A stretch of DNA of 64,000 bases from Paraburkholderia sp. IMGN_8 (GTDB lineage Bacteria > Pseudomonadota > Gammaproteobacteria > Burkholderiales > Burkholderiaceae), in contig NZ_CP150901.1 of assembly GCF_038050405.1 (NCBI RefSeq), forward strand, positions 558,001 through 622,000, in the 5' to 3' direction. The notes beneath the pieces are model-generated. The model saw only the letters and a list, made by a program, of their open reading frames with translations. It did not search any database and had not been told where the DNA came from. Position numbers and translations under genes: made by a program. Positions within the stretch are counted from its first letter, which is position 1, and each line of letters opens with the position of its first letter. Shown here in pieces: positions 35,719-44,838 of the stretch.

Positions 35719-36031
35719 AGTTCGCCAGATCACAAAATGCCAGCGAATTCTTGCTACGTCAGCCTACCTGGCCTTCTCTAACGCCGCCTCGTCAGTGTCT
35801 GCTTCGGGTCACCCGTAGCGGACATATGGAAGTTGAAATTTGTCGCCGAAAAGCGGACACGTGTCGACAGCTTCGGCCATTGTCGCGGACGCCGACCGAG
35901 GAAAGCGACAGTAGTGAGCACATGGATACGTTGCATATCTCGTATCCGTAGGCAAGGTTCCGCGCTTGCTCCGGACGCGCACCGCGCGTGCGGCCATCCA
36001 GTGAGTAACGAGAATATATAGGAGATATAAG
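35719..36031. other. gap before the lipoprotein gene
   Basis: About 313 bp without a supported gene. The lipoprotein ribosome site (TAGGAGATATAAG) ends it. Confidence 0.5.
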
Positions 36032-37258
36032 ATGCACAGGTCAGCTTGGGTAAAGGCTTCGGTCGTATGCGCGGTGTTTGCGCTGGCCGGTTGTGGCGGC
36101 AACGATAAGGTGGGAACGGGACCACACTTTGTCGCCGACATTGCGGTGCCGAACGTGAAAGCGGGGGTCAATTTTTCGTTCGATATCGGCATCACGAACG
36201 GCAACCGCTACTATTTCACCGATCGCAATAACGCGGCTCTGGACGTGATAGACATTCCGACCAAGACCTTTGTCAAGGCGATCCAGGGCAGCGGGAATCT
36301 CGCATTCGCAGGTCTTGGGTCGGCGAATTCGACGTCCGGGCCCGATGGCGCAACGCCGGTCGGCAGCCTCATCTATACCGGTGACGTCAACTCCGTGAAA
36401 ATCGTCGACCCTGCTGCGGGCGCCGTGCTCACCAACATCCCTGTCAGCGCCACCGGCGTGCGGGCGGACGAAGGTTGCCTCGACTCGACGCACGGCGTTT
36501 TCATGATCTCCAGTCCCGAAGAGCCGACGCCATTCGCGACTTTCATCAGCACCACTACGCAAAGTGTGATCGCGAAAGTCACCTTCACGGACGCGGCCGG
36601 TCAACCCACCGCGGGGCTGGAGGCGTGCGTGTACGACGCGGCGAGCGACAACTTCTATGTCAACGTCGATGGAAGTACTGCAAATCCGCATGGCGAACTG
36701 GTCAAGCTGCCCGGCGCGGCGATTCGCGCGATACCGTCTGGGACGACGCAGAATTACGCGGCCCTTTCGGGTGTAGCGATGTACCCGGAAGGCAATTGCG
36801 ATCCGACCGGTCTCGCGCTGGGGCCGGGCACCGACATCGCCGTTGGGTGCCGCGAGGCGACTACAGGCTCACCACTGTTGATGCAAATCTTCAATCGGGC
36901 AAGCGGCGCGCTCGTCGCTTCACTTAACGCGGGCGGCGGCGATCAACTCGAATACGACGCCGCGACGAACCGATACTACAACGCGACAAGCCGGTGGACT
37001 GCATCGGGCAACGCTTCGACGAACGGAACGTGCAGCGCGGCCTCGCCGTGCACACCGATGCTCACGATCGTCGACGCTGGCTCGCGCAGCGTTGCGGCGC
37101 GGCTTAACACCGGCAACAATGCGCATTCGGTCGCGATTGATCCCGCAACTGGGCTCGTCTTTGTTCCCTACTCTTCTGCCACCGCGCCGGCTGGTTGTCC
37201 GGGCTGTGCATCGAACGGGTTTGTCAACGGAGGGGTATCTGTGTTTGCCGCCCGATAG
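36032..37258 (+). CDS. secreted lipoprotein, probable beta-propeller
   Basis: 408 aa with a lipoprotein signal peptide (VVCAVFALAGCGGND; lipobox LAGC). Repeated strand-turn segments follow, such as YFTDRNNAALDVIDIPTKTF, SLIYTGDVNSVKIVD and PMLTIVDAGSRSVAARL, and the C-terminal NAHSVAIDPATGLVFVPY resembles YVTN/NHL-type propeller blades. Extra Cys pairs near the C-terminus (CSAASPC, CPGCAS) suggest disulfides in the periplasm. Function unknown. It stands alone, 0.3 kb after the mdcA fragment, whose still intact-looking promoter could drive it. Confidence 0.75.
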   Translation: MHRSAWVKASVVCAVFALAGCGGNDKVGTGPHFVADIAVPNVKAGVNFSFDIGITNGNRYYFTDRNNAALDVIDIPTKTFVKAIQGSGNLAFAGLGSANSTSGPDGATPVGSLIYTGDVNSVKIVDPAAGAVLTNIPVSATGVRADEGCLDSTHGVFMISSPEEPTPFATFISTTTQSVIAKVTFTDAAGQPTAGLEACVYDAASDNFYVNVDGSTANPHGELVKLPGAAIRAIPSGTTQNYAALSGVAMYPEGNCDPTGLALGPGTDIAVGCREATTGSPLLMQIFNRASGALVASLNAGGGDQLEYDAATNRYYNATSRWTASGNASTNGTCSAASPCTPMLTIVDAGSRSVAARLNTGNNAHSVAIDPATGLVFVPYSSATAPAGCPGCASNGFVNGGVSVFAAR

Positions 37259-37417
37259 CAGCACGGCAAGCGGGCGATCGATATAGCCGGGGCTGGCGTG
37301 CTATCAAGCGTCCAGATCCCGGCCACCTGAGGTTGCCCGGAACGCAATGTGTGTCGGCGGCTCAAGCCAGGCTGCAGCGGCGGGAGTCGGAGCCCTTTTT
37401 GTCGAGGAAACACCCAC

Positions 37418-39424
37418 ATGAAGCCATTCGGAGGAGAGAACTTGCCCGACATCGAATCAATGACGCGAGAGAGCCGCGTTTTCAACGTACCCGATGCGTT
37501 TTCAAAGGGGGCGACAATCCCAGGTATGGAACATTACGATGCGCTCTGCGCCGAAGCCGAACGGGATTATGAAGGATTCTGGGCCCGCCTCGCCCGGACC
37601 AATCTGTTGTGGTCGAAGCCGTTCACCGAAGTTCTTGATGAAAGCAACGCGCCGTTATATCGATGGTTTGGCGACGGCCAGCTCAATGCGTCATACAACT
37701 GTCTGGATCGCAACCTCGACAACGGGAACGGCGACAAGTTGGCCATCCTGTTCGAGGCCGATGACGGCACCCTGACGAGCGTCACGTACCGTGAGTTGCA
37801 TGCCAGAGTCTGCCGCTTCGCGAACGCGCTCAAGGACCTTGGCGTCGCCAGGGGCGATCGTGTCGTCATCTATCTGCCGATGTCCATCGAAGGTGTAGTG
37901 GCGATGCAGGCTTGCGCGCGTATCGGAGCGACGCATTCGGTGGTATTCGGTGGCTTTTCCGCGAAGGCGCTACAGGAGCGTGTCTCGGATCTCGGTGCAG
38001 TAGTGCTTGTCACGGCAGATGAACAGATGCGGGCGGGGAAAGCGCTCCCGCTTAAAGCGATTGCGGATGAGGCGATCGAACTGGGAGGTTGCGAATCCGT
38101 GCGTCACATGGTCGTTTACCGGCGAACGGGCGGCAGGATCAGGTGGACAGAAAATCGTGACCGCTGGATGCACGAAATTTCGGCAGACCAGTCCGATATC
38201 TGCGACGCCGAACCGGTAGACGCCGAGCACCCTCTCTTTGTGCTGTACACCTCCGGATCCACAGGGCGGCCCAAGGGTGTGCAGCACAGCACGGCCGGCT
38301 ACCTTCTGTGGGCTATGCTCACGATGAAATGGACCTTCGACATCAAGGCCGACGACGTGTTCTGGTGTACCGCCGATATCGGCTGGATCACAGGGCATAC
38401 CTATATCGCGTACGGGCCGCTCGCAGCGGGCGCGACGCAAGTGATGTTCGAAGGCGTGCCAACTTACCCGGACGCGGGTCGCTTCTGGGAAATGATCGCG
38501 CGCCACAAGGTAAGTGTTTTTTATACCGCGCCCACAGCTATCCGGTCACTGATCAAGGCGGCGGAAGCGGATGCCGAAGTCCATCCTGCGGGCTATAACC
38601 TCGCGAGCTTGAGACTACTGGGCACCGTCGGCGAACCGATCAGCCCTGATACGTGGATGTGGTACTACCATCACGTCGGTGGGGACCGCTGCCCGATAGT
38701 CGATACATTCTGGCAGACCGAAACGGGGGGGCACATGATTGCGCCTTTGCCGGGCGCCACCCCGCTCGTTCCAGGTTCGTGCACGCTTCCGTTGCCGGGC
38801 ATCATGGCGTCGGTTGTCGATGAAACCGGGCAGGTGTTGCCCAACGGCAGCGGCGGCCTCCTCGCCATCAAGCGCCCATGGCCGTCGATGATCCGTACGA
38901 TCTGGGCTGATACCGAACGGTTCAGGCAGAGTTATTTCCCGGCGGAACTTGGAGGGGACGTGTATCTCGCCGGGGATGGGGCGATCCGCGACAAGGACAG
39001 CGGATATTTCACCATCACAGGACGCATCGACGATGTGCTCAACGTCTCCGGCCACCGGATGGGTACGATGGAGATCGAGTCCGCGCTGGTCGCTCATCCC
39101 ATGGTCGCCGAGGCGGCTGTGGTGGGGCGCTCTGACGAAGTGACCGGGGAAGCCATCTGCGCCTTCGTGGTACTCAAGCTTGAATGCCCGTCCGGCTCGG
39201 AAGCGCGGCAACTCGCCACGGAATTGCGTAAGTGGGTTGGCACGGAGATCGGACCCATTGCCAAACCGAAGGACATCCGGTTCGGCGACAATTTGCCGAA
39301 GACGCGCTCGGGAAAGATCATGAGACGATTACTGCGTTCCCTGGCAAAAGGCGAAAAGATCACGCAGGATGTCTCGACCCTCGAGAATCCGTCCATTCTG
39401 GACCAACTGGGCGAGGCGTTCTAG
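37418..39424 (+). CDS. acetyl/propionyl-CoA synthetase (AMP-forming)
   Basis: A 668-aa ANL-superfamily acyl-CoA synthetase. The P-loop is [19 protein letters not shown], the A5 motif [18 protein letters not shown]8 [18 protein letters not shown], and A10 [17 protein letters not shown], whose Lys is the usual acetylation site. The start is after GAGGAAACACCC. It precedes MdcR by 160 bp on the same strand. Acetate is the product of malonate decarboxylation, so activating it to acetyl-CoA would complete malonate use. It is similar to Acs in length and motifs but could prefer propionate. Confidence 0.9.
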   Translation: MKPFGGENLPDIESMTRESRVFNVPDAFSKGATIPGMEHYDALCAEAERDYEGFWARLARTNLLWSKPFTEVLDESNAPLYRWFGDGQLNASYNCLDRNLDNGNGDKLAILFEADDGTLTSVTYRELHARVCRFANALKDLGVARGDRVVIYLPMSIEGVVAMQACARIGATHSVVFGGFSAKALQERVSDLGAVVLVTADEQMRAGKALPLKAIADEAIELGGCESVRHMVVYRRTGGRIRWTENRDRWMHEISADQSDICDAEPVDAEHPLFVLYTSGSTGRPKGVQHSTAGYLLWAMLTMKWTFDIKADDVFWCTADIGWITGHTYIAYGPLAAGATQVMFEGVPTYPDAGRFWEMIARHKVSVFYTAPTAIRSLIKAAEADAEVHPAGYNLASLRLLGTVGEPISPDTWMWYYHHVGGDRCPIVDTFWQTETGGHMIAPLPGATPLVPGSCTLPLPGIMASVVDETGQVLPNGSGGLLAIKRPWPSMIRTIWADTERFRQSYFPAELGGDVYLAGDGAIRDKDSGYFTITGRIDDVLNVSGHRMGTMEIESALVAHPMVAEAAVVGRSDEVTGEAICAFVVLKLECPSGSEARQLATELRKWVGTEIGPIAKPKDIRFGDNLPKTRSGKIMRRLLRSLAKGEKITQDVSTLENPSILDQLGEAF

Positions 39425-39583
39425 TGGATGTGTTGGAGAAGAAAATGTGATTCCCGCCTCGAAGACCTGTCATTGTCTTCATGGGTGGACACAAGGTCTC
39501 ACTGAAGCATGCGGGATTAACGCTATATGTCAGAAGCGGAGACGAGCCGATAATCGTCGAATCAGATCATTTAACAGTTCAAG

Positions 39584-40498
39584 ATGCGCGACCGAATCGA
39601 CGACGAAATCACCTTTCGCAAGCTGGAAGTGCTGCTCGCATTCATGGACACCGGCAATCTGTCGAAGGCAGCGGAGGCTCTGAATGTGAGCACGGTCAGC
39701 GTGCACCGGGCGCTGCATTCGCTCGAACAAGGCGTGCGGTGTGCGCTGTTCCGGCACGAGGGCCGCAACCTGAAGTCGACGGAAGCCGCTCAAATGCTTG
39801 CCGATGTAGCACAGGAGGTGATCACGCTGATGTCCGATGGCATTCGCGCGACGCGTGAGGCCGCGGGTTACTCGTCGCATCGTCTGAAGATTGGCTCCCT
39901 GTATTCGCTGACCATCAAGACAGTGCCCGGCATCGTCATCGATATCAAGGTGCGGCGGCCGACGCTTCAGGTCGAGCTCGTGCTTGGGCCGAATGCCGAA
40001 CTGTTGGAGAAGTTGAAGCTGGGCGTCATCGATGCCGCCCTGATGGCGGTGCCCGACGCCGAGCCTGAAGTGGAATCCATTCCGCTGTTCGAAGATGACA
40101 TCTTTTTCGCAGCGCCCGCCGGATCGCCCTACGCTAATCAAGAAGCAGTCGATTTGAGGGACTGTCGCAACGAGACATTCGTTTCGCTAGGCGAGGGCTT
40201 CGCGACGTATCACGGCTTTCTGGAGGCGTTTCGCGTCGCGGACTTCACTCCGAACGTCACCATGAGAGTCGGCGATATATTTTCGCTGATGAACCTTGTG
40301 AGCGGCGGGGTCGGTTATACGCTTTTGCCGGGGCGTGTACGCGGTGTATTCGGCGACAAGGTGCAATTCATTCCGCTGCAGCCGCGATACCTGATGCGCC
40401 AGACCATTGGCGTGAGCTTCCTGCGTGCACGCGAACGGGATCCGAACCTGCTCGCGCTCATGGCCGTCTGCCGCCTTCGCACGAGAAGCGTCGACTGA
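39584..40498 (+). CDS. mdcR: LysR-family regulator of malonate metabolism
   Basis: A 304-aa LysR protein. The N-terminal RIDDEITFRKLEVLLAFMDT and VSTVSVHRALHSLEQGVRCA are MdcR-like, as is the effector domain with FVSLGEGFATYHGFLEAF. It is convergent with mdcH (21-bp gap). It likely activates the mdc promoter in the presence of malonate. A dyad TTATCCCAAGGGTAA upstream of that promoter is a candidate binding site. Confidence 0.87.
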   Translation: MRDRIDDEITFRKLEVLLAFMDTGNLSKAAEALNVSTVSVHRALHSLEQGVRCALFRHEGRNLKSTEAAQMLADVAQEVITLMSDGIRATREAAGYSSHRLKIGSLYSLTIKTVPGIVIDIKVRRPTLQVELVLGPNAELLEKLKLGVIDAALMAVPDAEPEVESIPLFEDDIFFAAPAGSPYANQEAVDLRDCRNETFVSLGEGFATYHGFLEAFRVADFTPNVTMRVGDIFSLMNLVSGGVGYTLLPGRVRGVFGDKVQFIPLQPRYLMRQTIGVSFLRARERDPNLLALMAVCRLRTRSVD

Positions 40499-40519
40499 CC
40501 GCCACTCCTCAGGCTGCCA

Positions 40520-41449
40520 TTACTGGCGTACCTGTTCCCGCTCAATGAGCGTGCCAAGGTCCGGAAGTGAAGTTGCGCTGCATACCGCGATCCCCTCCGT
40601 GAAAATCGCGCTGTTCAGCCGGGTCAGCATGCTGGATGGCGGCATCTCGATCGCGAGGCGCGCGCCTCGTTCCCACGCGAGCCTCACTGTATCGTCCCAG
40701 CGCACCTGCCGCGCCATGTTGCCTGCAAGATCGGCCGCGATGCGCGGGCCATCGAAAAGCGGGCGTGCAATGCTGCTGCTCAGGTACACAAGGCGAGGCG
40801 CGCTCACGGAGACCTGGCCGAAGGCATCGGCGAGCGCAGTCGCGGACGCGTCGAGCAAGGTGCAATGCGAAGGGACCGCCACGTCGAGACGCTCACAGCG
40901 TTGCGCCCCGTGCTCACCCGCGAGTGTTGCGAGGCGTTGCATGGCGGCATCGCTGCCCGCGACCACCATCTGCGTCCGGGCGTTGATGTTTGCCAGAAAG
41001 ACCGGCATGGCCGGGCTGTTCACTTCCGCGATCAATCGTTCGAGCGCGCGCTGCGTCATGCCGACGATCGCGGTCATGCCGTAGCCGTGCGGGAAAGCTT
41101 GTTCCATCAACTGGCCGCGCAACGCGACGAGCCTGACGGCATCGGCGTAGGGCAGAGCGCCCGCGACCACGGCGGCTGGATAGGCGCCGATCGAAAGGCC
41201 CGTGACCATATCGGGTGTATGGCCGAAGGCGCTGATGACGCGCGCCTGGGCGACGCCCGCGATCAGCAGGCAAAGCTGGACCGCGACGGTGGAGCGCAGC
41301 GAGTTCGTGTCGTCGAGCGACAGGGCGTCGTAGCCCAGCGCGTCGCTGGCTTCTTCCAGTGCATGAGCAACCTCGGCGTGATCCGGCAACGCGTGCAGCA
41401 TGCCGCTGCGCTGCGCGCCCTGGCCGGGGAACGTGAATAGCACGCTCAC
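40520..41449 (-). CDS. mdcH: malonyl-CoA:ACP transacylase of malonate decarboxylase
   Basis: A 309-aa FabD-like acyltransferase: FTFPGQGAQRSGM at the N-terminus, the nucleophile motif GLSIGAYPAAVVAGAL, and PSHCTLLD with the catalytic His. It charges the MdcC carrier with malonyl from malonyl-CoA to prime the enzyme. The GTG start at 41449 overlaps the stop of the mdcG stub by 4 bp (GTGA). The frame is open far upstream only because it runs antisense-like through mdcM. Confidence 0.9.
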   Translation of the reverse strand: MSVLFTFPGQGAQRSGMLHALPDHAEVAHALEEASDALGYDALSLDDTNSLRSTVAVQLCLLIAGVAQARVISAFGHTPDMVTGLSIGAYPAAVVAGALPYADAVRLVALRGQLMEQAFPHGYGMTAIVGMTQRALERLIAEVNSPAMPVFLANINARTQMVVAGSDAAMQRLATLAGEHGAQRCERLDVAVPSHCTLLDASATALADAFGQVSVSAPRLVYLSSSIARPLFDGPRIAADLAGNMARQVRWDDTVRLAWERGARLAIEMPPSSMLTRLNSAIFTEGIAVCSATSLPDLGTLIEREQVRQ

Positions 41450-41532
41450 GATGCGCCGGCGGCCCACGGGCCCGCTGCCTGCAGGGAGTCGTGCGGCTGG
41501 AGCAGGCCGTCGACGGTTTCGGGGATAGACAA
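41446..41532 (-). pseudogene. mdcG: mdcG stub: internal-deletion remnant of the MdcC prosthetic-group transferase
   Basis: A 28-codon frame with a TTG start after AAGGAG reads SIPETVDGLLQPHDSLQAAG, then PWAAGAS and a stop overlapping mdcH by GTGA. MdcG proteins carry a PHDL-type motif at the extreme N-terminus and normally precede mdcH, so I read this as the two ends of mdcG joined by a large in-frame deletion. No other mdcG is present in the window. The identification rests on very few residues. Confidence 0.5.
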
Positions 41533-41571
41533 GCGATTCTCCTTCACGCCGCACATGCGAGGCTCCGCGTT

Positions 41572-42339
41572 TCAGGTACCCATCAGCGCTTTCGTCGCGA
41601 AGAACAGTACCGACGGTCCGAGCAGGCAGCCGACGCCCGTGTGAAACGTTGCGATCAGCGCGCCGTAGGGGACGAGGCGCCGGTCGGTCGCGGCGAGCCC
41701 TGCGCTCACGCCGCTGACGGTGCCCGCCAGTCCGCCAAAAATCATCGCGGAGCGCGGCGTCTTCAGTCCCATGAAGCCTGCTGCGAGCGGCGTGCCGATC
41801 ATCACGATAATTGCCTTGATCAGCCCTGCGGCGATGCTGAGCGCCATCACATCGGAACTGGCGCCGATCGCGGCTCCCGTCACCGGTCCCACGATGTAGG
41901 TGACCGCTCCCGCACCGATGGTGGTCATACTGACCGCGTCGGTGTAGCCGAATGCGTGAGCGATGCTCGCACCGACGATGAACGGCAATACGGTTCCGAG
42001 CAGCAGTGACACTACGCCGATAAGCCCGGCCTTGCGCGCCTCGGTGGCCTGCACCTCGAACGCTGTCGCGACGATGGCGAAGTCCCGCAGCATCGCTCCA
42101 CCCATCAGGCCGACGCCTGTGAAGAGCGGCAGGTCGGCGAGACCTTTTTGTCCTCCGGTGAATACACCGCCAACATAGGCCAGCGCGAGGCCTATCACGA
42201 TAGCGATGGCCGAGCCGTGCACGCGCCCGAACGTCAGCTTGCGCGAAATAAGCGACGACACCCACATGATGAGACCGACCAGCGCAAACGAGGCAACAAG
42301 GCCGTTCTGGATCAATACTTTATCGAGCATATGGAACAT
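41572..42339 (-). CDS. mdcM: malonate transporter subunit MadM/MdcM
   Basis: A 255-aa integral membrane protein with several hydrophobic helices, including LVASFALVGLIMWVSSLI and AIAIVIGLALAYVGGVFTGG, and Gly-rich segments near FTGVGLMGGAMLRDFAIVAT. It pairs with MdcL to form the MadLM-type malonate:cation symporter. AGGAG precedes the ATG, 14 bp after mdcL. The C-terminus GCLLGPSVLFFATKALMGT is typical. Confidence 0.88.
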   Translation of the reverse strand: MFHMLDKVLIQNGLVASFALVGLIMWVSSLISRKLTFGRVHGSAIAIVIGLALAYVGGVFTGGQKGLADLPLFTGVGLMGGAMLRDFAIVATAFEVQATEARKAGLIGVVSLLLGTVLPFIVGASIAHAFGYTDAVSMTTIGAGAVTYIVGPVTGAAIGASSDVMALSIAAGLIKAIIVMIGTPLAAGFMGLKTPRSAMIFGGLAGTVSGVSAGLAATDRRLVPYGALIATFHTGVGCLLGPSVLFFATKALMGT

Positions 42340-42353
42340 GACGCACTCCTGCT

Positions 42354-42749
42354 TCAGATTTCTTCAAGTTGCGGAGCGTTCACGAACGACGTGCTGTCGT
42401 GACCGGTGCGGGAAAGAATGGCGATGCAGCATGCGCAGAGGGCTGCGGCGCCCAATGCCGAAAGGAGCGCGACCGGACCGCCCTTGAGTGCGGCAACGAC
42501 GTTCTGGTTGGCGGCCATGGCGACCACCACGGGGATATACATCGCGCCCCAGAAGCCCACGCCCGCTTCGGTTTCCTGCGGCAGCAGCGCCTTCTTGTGC
42601 AGATAGAGACGCAGGAAAATCAGCAGCAGCATGGCGATGCCGACGCCGCCGACATTCGTCTTCACGCCGATCGCGACCCCGAGCAGGTCGCCGAGAAAGA
42701 GTCCCGCCAGATGGCAGAACGCGAGCAGTGCAGTTCCATAGATGATCAT
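42354..42749 (-). CDS. mdcL: malonate transporter subunit MadL/MdcL
   Basis: A 131-aa membrane protein with about four helices (IYGTALLAFCHLAGLFLGDL, GGVGIAMLLLIFLRLYL, GAMYIPVVVAMAANQNVV and GPVALLSALGAAALCACC). It is the small partner of MdcM. The start follows ACAGGAGACGC. It sits between mdcE and mdcM, so the transporter genes interrupt the E-G-H order found in some other mdc operons. Confidence 0.88.
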   Translation of the reverse strand: MIIYGTALLAFCHLAGLFLGDLLGVAIGVKTNVGGVGIAMLLLIFLRLYLHKKALLPQETEAGVGFWGAMYIPVVVAMAANQNVVAALKGGPVALLSALGAAALCACCIAILSRTGHDSTSFVNAPQLEEI

Positions 42750-42840
42750 GTTGCGTCTCCTGTAGTAGCTTTATCGGCTCGATGTCGGCCGGATTTGTTT
42801 GCGCCGGGGGCGGCGCTTCAACACTGGTATCGCTGCGTGT

Positions 42841-43668
42841 TCAGCGCCATTGCTCGCGCAGCTTCTGACGCACCTTCACCGAGGCCGCGCGGTGTACGCT
42901 GCCGAGCCGGCCGCCCAGGCCGCGCGACGGGTCGGCGCGGATGTCGTCGAGTGCGGCTTGCAGCGTCTGTTCCACGATGGATTGATCGGCGAGCGTCGGT
43001 GCATCGGCGTTGCTCACGCTGAGCAGTTTCCACAGCAATCCGAGCGAGGCGTAACTGTCGATGTCATAGGCCATCGGCGGCACGCGGGCCGTGAATGCTT
43101 CGAGATCGGCAACCGAGCGCAGCGTGACCCGCGCGGCGGATTCCTTGCCCATCGCGTGAACCATGACCTGCGAATCCGCAAGTGCTACCAGGCGGTTCGC
43201 CTGATAGCCGTGCGCGAGAAAGGCACCGGACATCGCACGCCCCACGATCAGACCGATCACCGGATGGCCGGCGAGGCGCGCGCTCGCGTAGGCATCGGCG
43301 GCGCCGGCCAGGGCCTGATGGATGCCATAGGCTTCCTCCCGTCGGCCATACGCCTGGCTCGCGACGTCAATGACCGCGACAATCGCGCGCTTCTCGCGGC
43401 GCTTGTCGTCCTGTTGAGCATCGGCATCGACAACTTCGCGCACCGCCCGGGCGATCTCCCATGCTTCGACGAGACCGATCTCGCCGCTGCGTGCACGCGG
43501 GAAGGGATTATCGGGGTCCGGCACCACGGCAATGAAGCGCGCCGGATGGTCGCCCAGCCGTGCGTCGGCGACACGCACCGAGGGCCGGTAGTTCGGTTGC
43601 AACGGCGTGCTGAAAGTAAGCGCATCCAGCCAGACGGCGCCGCGCTTCGAAAACTCGCCCGTGTTCAT
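42841..43668 (-). CDS. mdcE: malonate decarboxylase gamma subunit
   Basis: A 275-aa carboxyltransferase-fold subunit forming the decarboxylase with MdcD. It contains GRAMSGAFLAHGYQANRLVA and SQVMVHAMGKESAARVTLRS. Its ATG overlaps the mdcD stop by 4 bp (ATGA), so the two subunits are translationally coupled. Confidence 0.9.
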   Translation of the reverse strand: MNTGEFSKRGAVWLDALTFSTPLQPNYRPSVRVADARLGDHPARFIAVVPDPDNPFPRARSGEIGLVEAWEIARAVREVVDADAQQDDKRREKRAIVAVIDVASQAYGRREEAYGIHQALAGAADAYASARLAGHPVIGLIVGRAMSGAFLAHGYQANRLVALADSQVMVHAMGKESAARVTLRSVADLEAFTARVPPMAYDIDSYASLGLLWKLLSVSNADAPTLADQSIVEQTLQAALDDIRADPSRGLGGRLGSVHRAASVKVRQKLREQWR

Positions 43669-44525
43669 GACTGGAACCCCTTGCCGTAGATGGCGACCAC
43701 ATTTTCCGGGCTGCTCTGCTCGCTCGGATCGATTTCGGAAAGCCGTTGCAGAAAACCCGCGACACGTTCGCTGCGGCACGCTTCGGGACGCCCCGCGCGG
43801 AAGCGTTCGATTACAGCGGTCCGGACCGCATCGGCGTCGTCGCCGACGTACACATCGACCAGACCCGTGCGATACCGTTGTTCGCCACCCGTGAAGCTCC
43901 AGATCATCGGACGGTCGCGTGAGTCGAATTCCGTGATCCCCGCTTCCTGCTCGATGACGGCCGGTCCGTTAAGACCGAGGCGTGCTTCGCGGGTCGCAAT
44001 CAGATAGCTGCACAGGCCGGCTGCGATCGACATGCCGCCATAGCAGCCGATCGGGCCCGCCGTGATTCCGATTACCGGCTGATAGCGCCGCAAATCGACG
44101 ATGGCCGCGTGGATCTCCGCGATCGCCGCGAGCCCGAGGTTCGCCTCCTGCAACCGGACGCCGCCGGTTTCGAAGAGAATGACGGCGCGCGTCGGGATGC
44201 CGTTGCGGTTATCTTCGGCAGCGAGTTCGAGGCTGCCGGCGATCTTCGCCGCCGATACTTCGCCCATGCTGCCGCCCTGGAAGCCGCCATCGATGCCGAG
44301 CACGACGGCGGGCAGTCCGTCGATGGATCCTCTGGCGACTACGGTGCCGTCGTCGGCCTGGGTCACGATGCCCTGGCGCGCAAGCCATGGTGAGCTCACG
44401 CGCTCGAACGAATCAAGCAGTTCGCTGAAGGTACCTTCGTCGAGCAGCTTCTTCGCGCGGCTGCGCGCATTGAGTTCAATGAAGCTTTCACGCGCGAGCA
44501 GTTCCTGTGCATCCATGTTCTTCAC
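43665..44525 (-). CDS. mdcD: malonate decarboxylase beta subunit
   Basis: A 286-aa carboxyltransferase-fold subunit that decarboxylates malonyl-S-MdcC to acetyl-S-MdcC. Motifs: VVLGIDGGFQGGSMGEVSAA and IGITAGPIGCYGGMSIAAGL, the oxyanion-hole-bearing turns. A GTG start (44525) overlaps mdcC by GTGA. It lies within the compact A-B-C-D-E block. Confidence 0.91.
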   Translation of the reverse strand: MKNMDAQELLARESFIELNARSRAKKLLDEGTFSELLDSFERVSSPWLARQGIVTQADDGTVVARGSIDGLPAVVLGIDGGFQGGSMGEVSAAKIAGSLELAAEDNRNGIPTRAVILFETGGVRLQEANLGLAAIAEIHAAIVDLRRYQPVIGITAGPIGCYGGMSIAAGLCSYLIATREARLGLNGPAVIEQEAGITEFDSRDRPMIWSFTGGEQRYRTGLVDVYVGDDADAVRTAVIERFRAGRPEACRSERVAGFLQRLSEIDPSEQSSPENVVAIYGKGFQS

Positions 44526-44830
44526 GCTCCACCGGTTTGAGTCAGTGCTTCGAACACCTGCCCGACACGCATGCGCACGACGCCTGGCGTCGCGCCGAAA
44601 TCGTTGATTTCGAGCTTTGCGGCAGGCAACGAGCCGTCACTAAAGATGCGCTCGAGCACGGCTTCCCAGACGCGGCTCATGCCATCCACCGAAGTGGTGA
44701 TGTTCACGACAGTGCGGTTCCCGTCATTCGTTTCGAGCAGTACTTCGAGGTCCCCGGACGCGACGACCCCTGCAAGTGCGCGGCCTCGGGCGGGGGAGCC
44801 CGCAGGGAAATCAAGGACGATGGTTTCCAT
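44522..44830 (-). CDS. mdcC: malonate decarboxylase acyl carrier protein (delta subunit)
   Basis: A 102-aa carrier. Ser25 in GVVASGDLEVLLE is the expected attachment point of the 2'-(5''-phosphoribosyl)-3'-dephospho-CoA group. Attachment normally needs MdcG, which seems missing here, so this protein may be unmodified unless a transferase is encoded elsewhere. Confidence 0.92.
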   Translation of the reverse strand: METIVLDFPAGSPARGRALAGVVASGDLEVLLETNDGNRTVVNITTSVDGMSRVWEAVLERIFSDGSLPAAKLEINDFGATPGVVRMRVGQVFEALTQTGGA

Positions 44831-44838
44831 TTGCTTTC

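Noticed and set aside
41450..42265. N-terminal extension of the mdcH frame through mdcM
   Set aside because: The MdcH family starts at 41449; the extension is an out-of-frame reading of the transporter gene.
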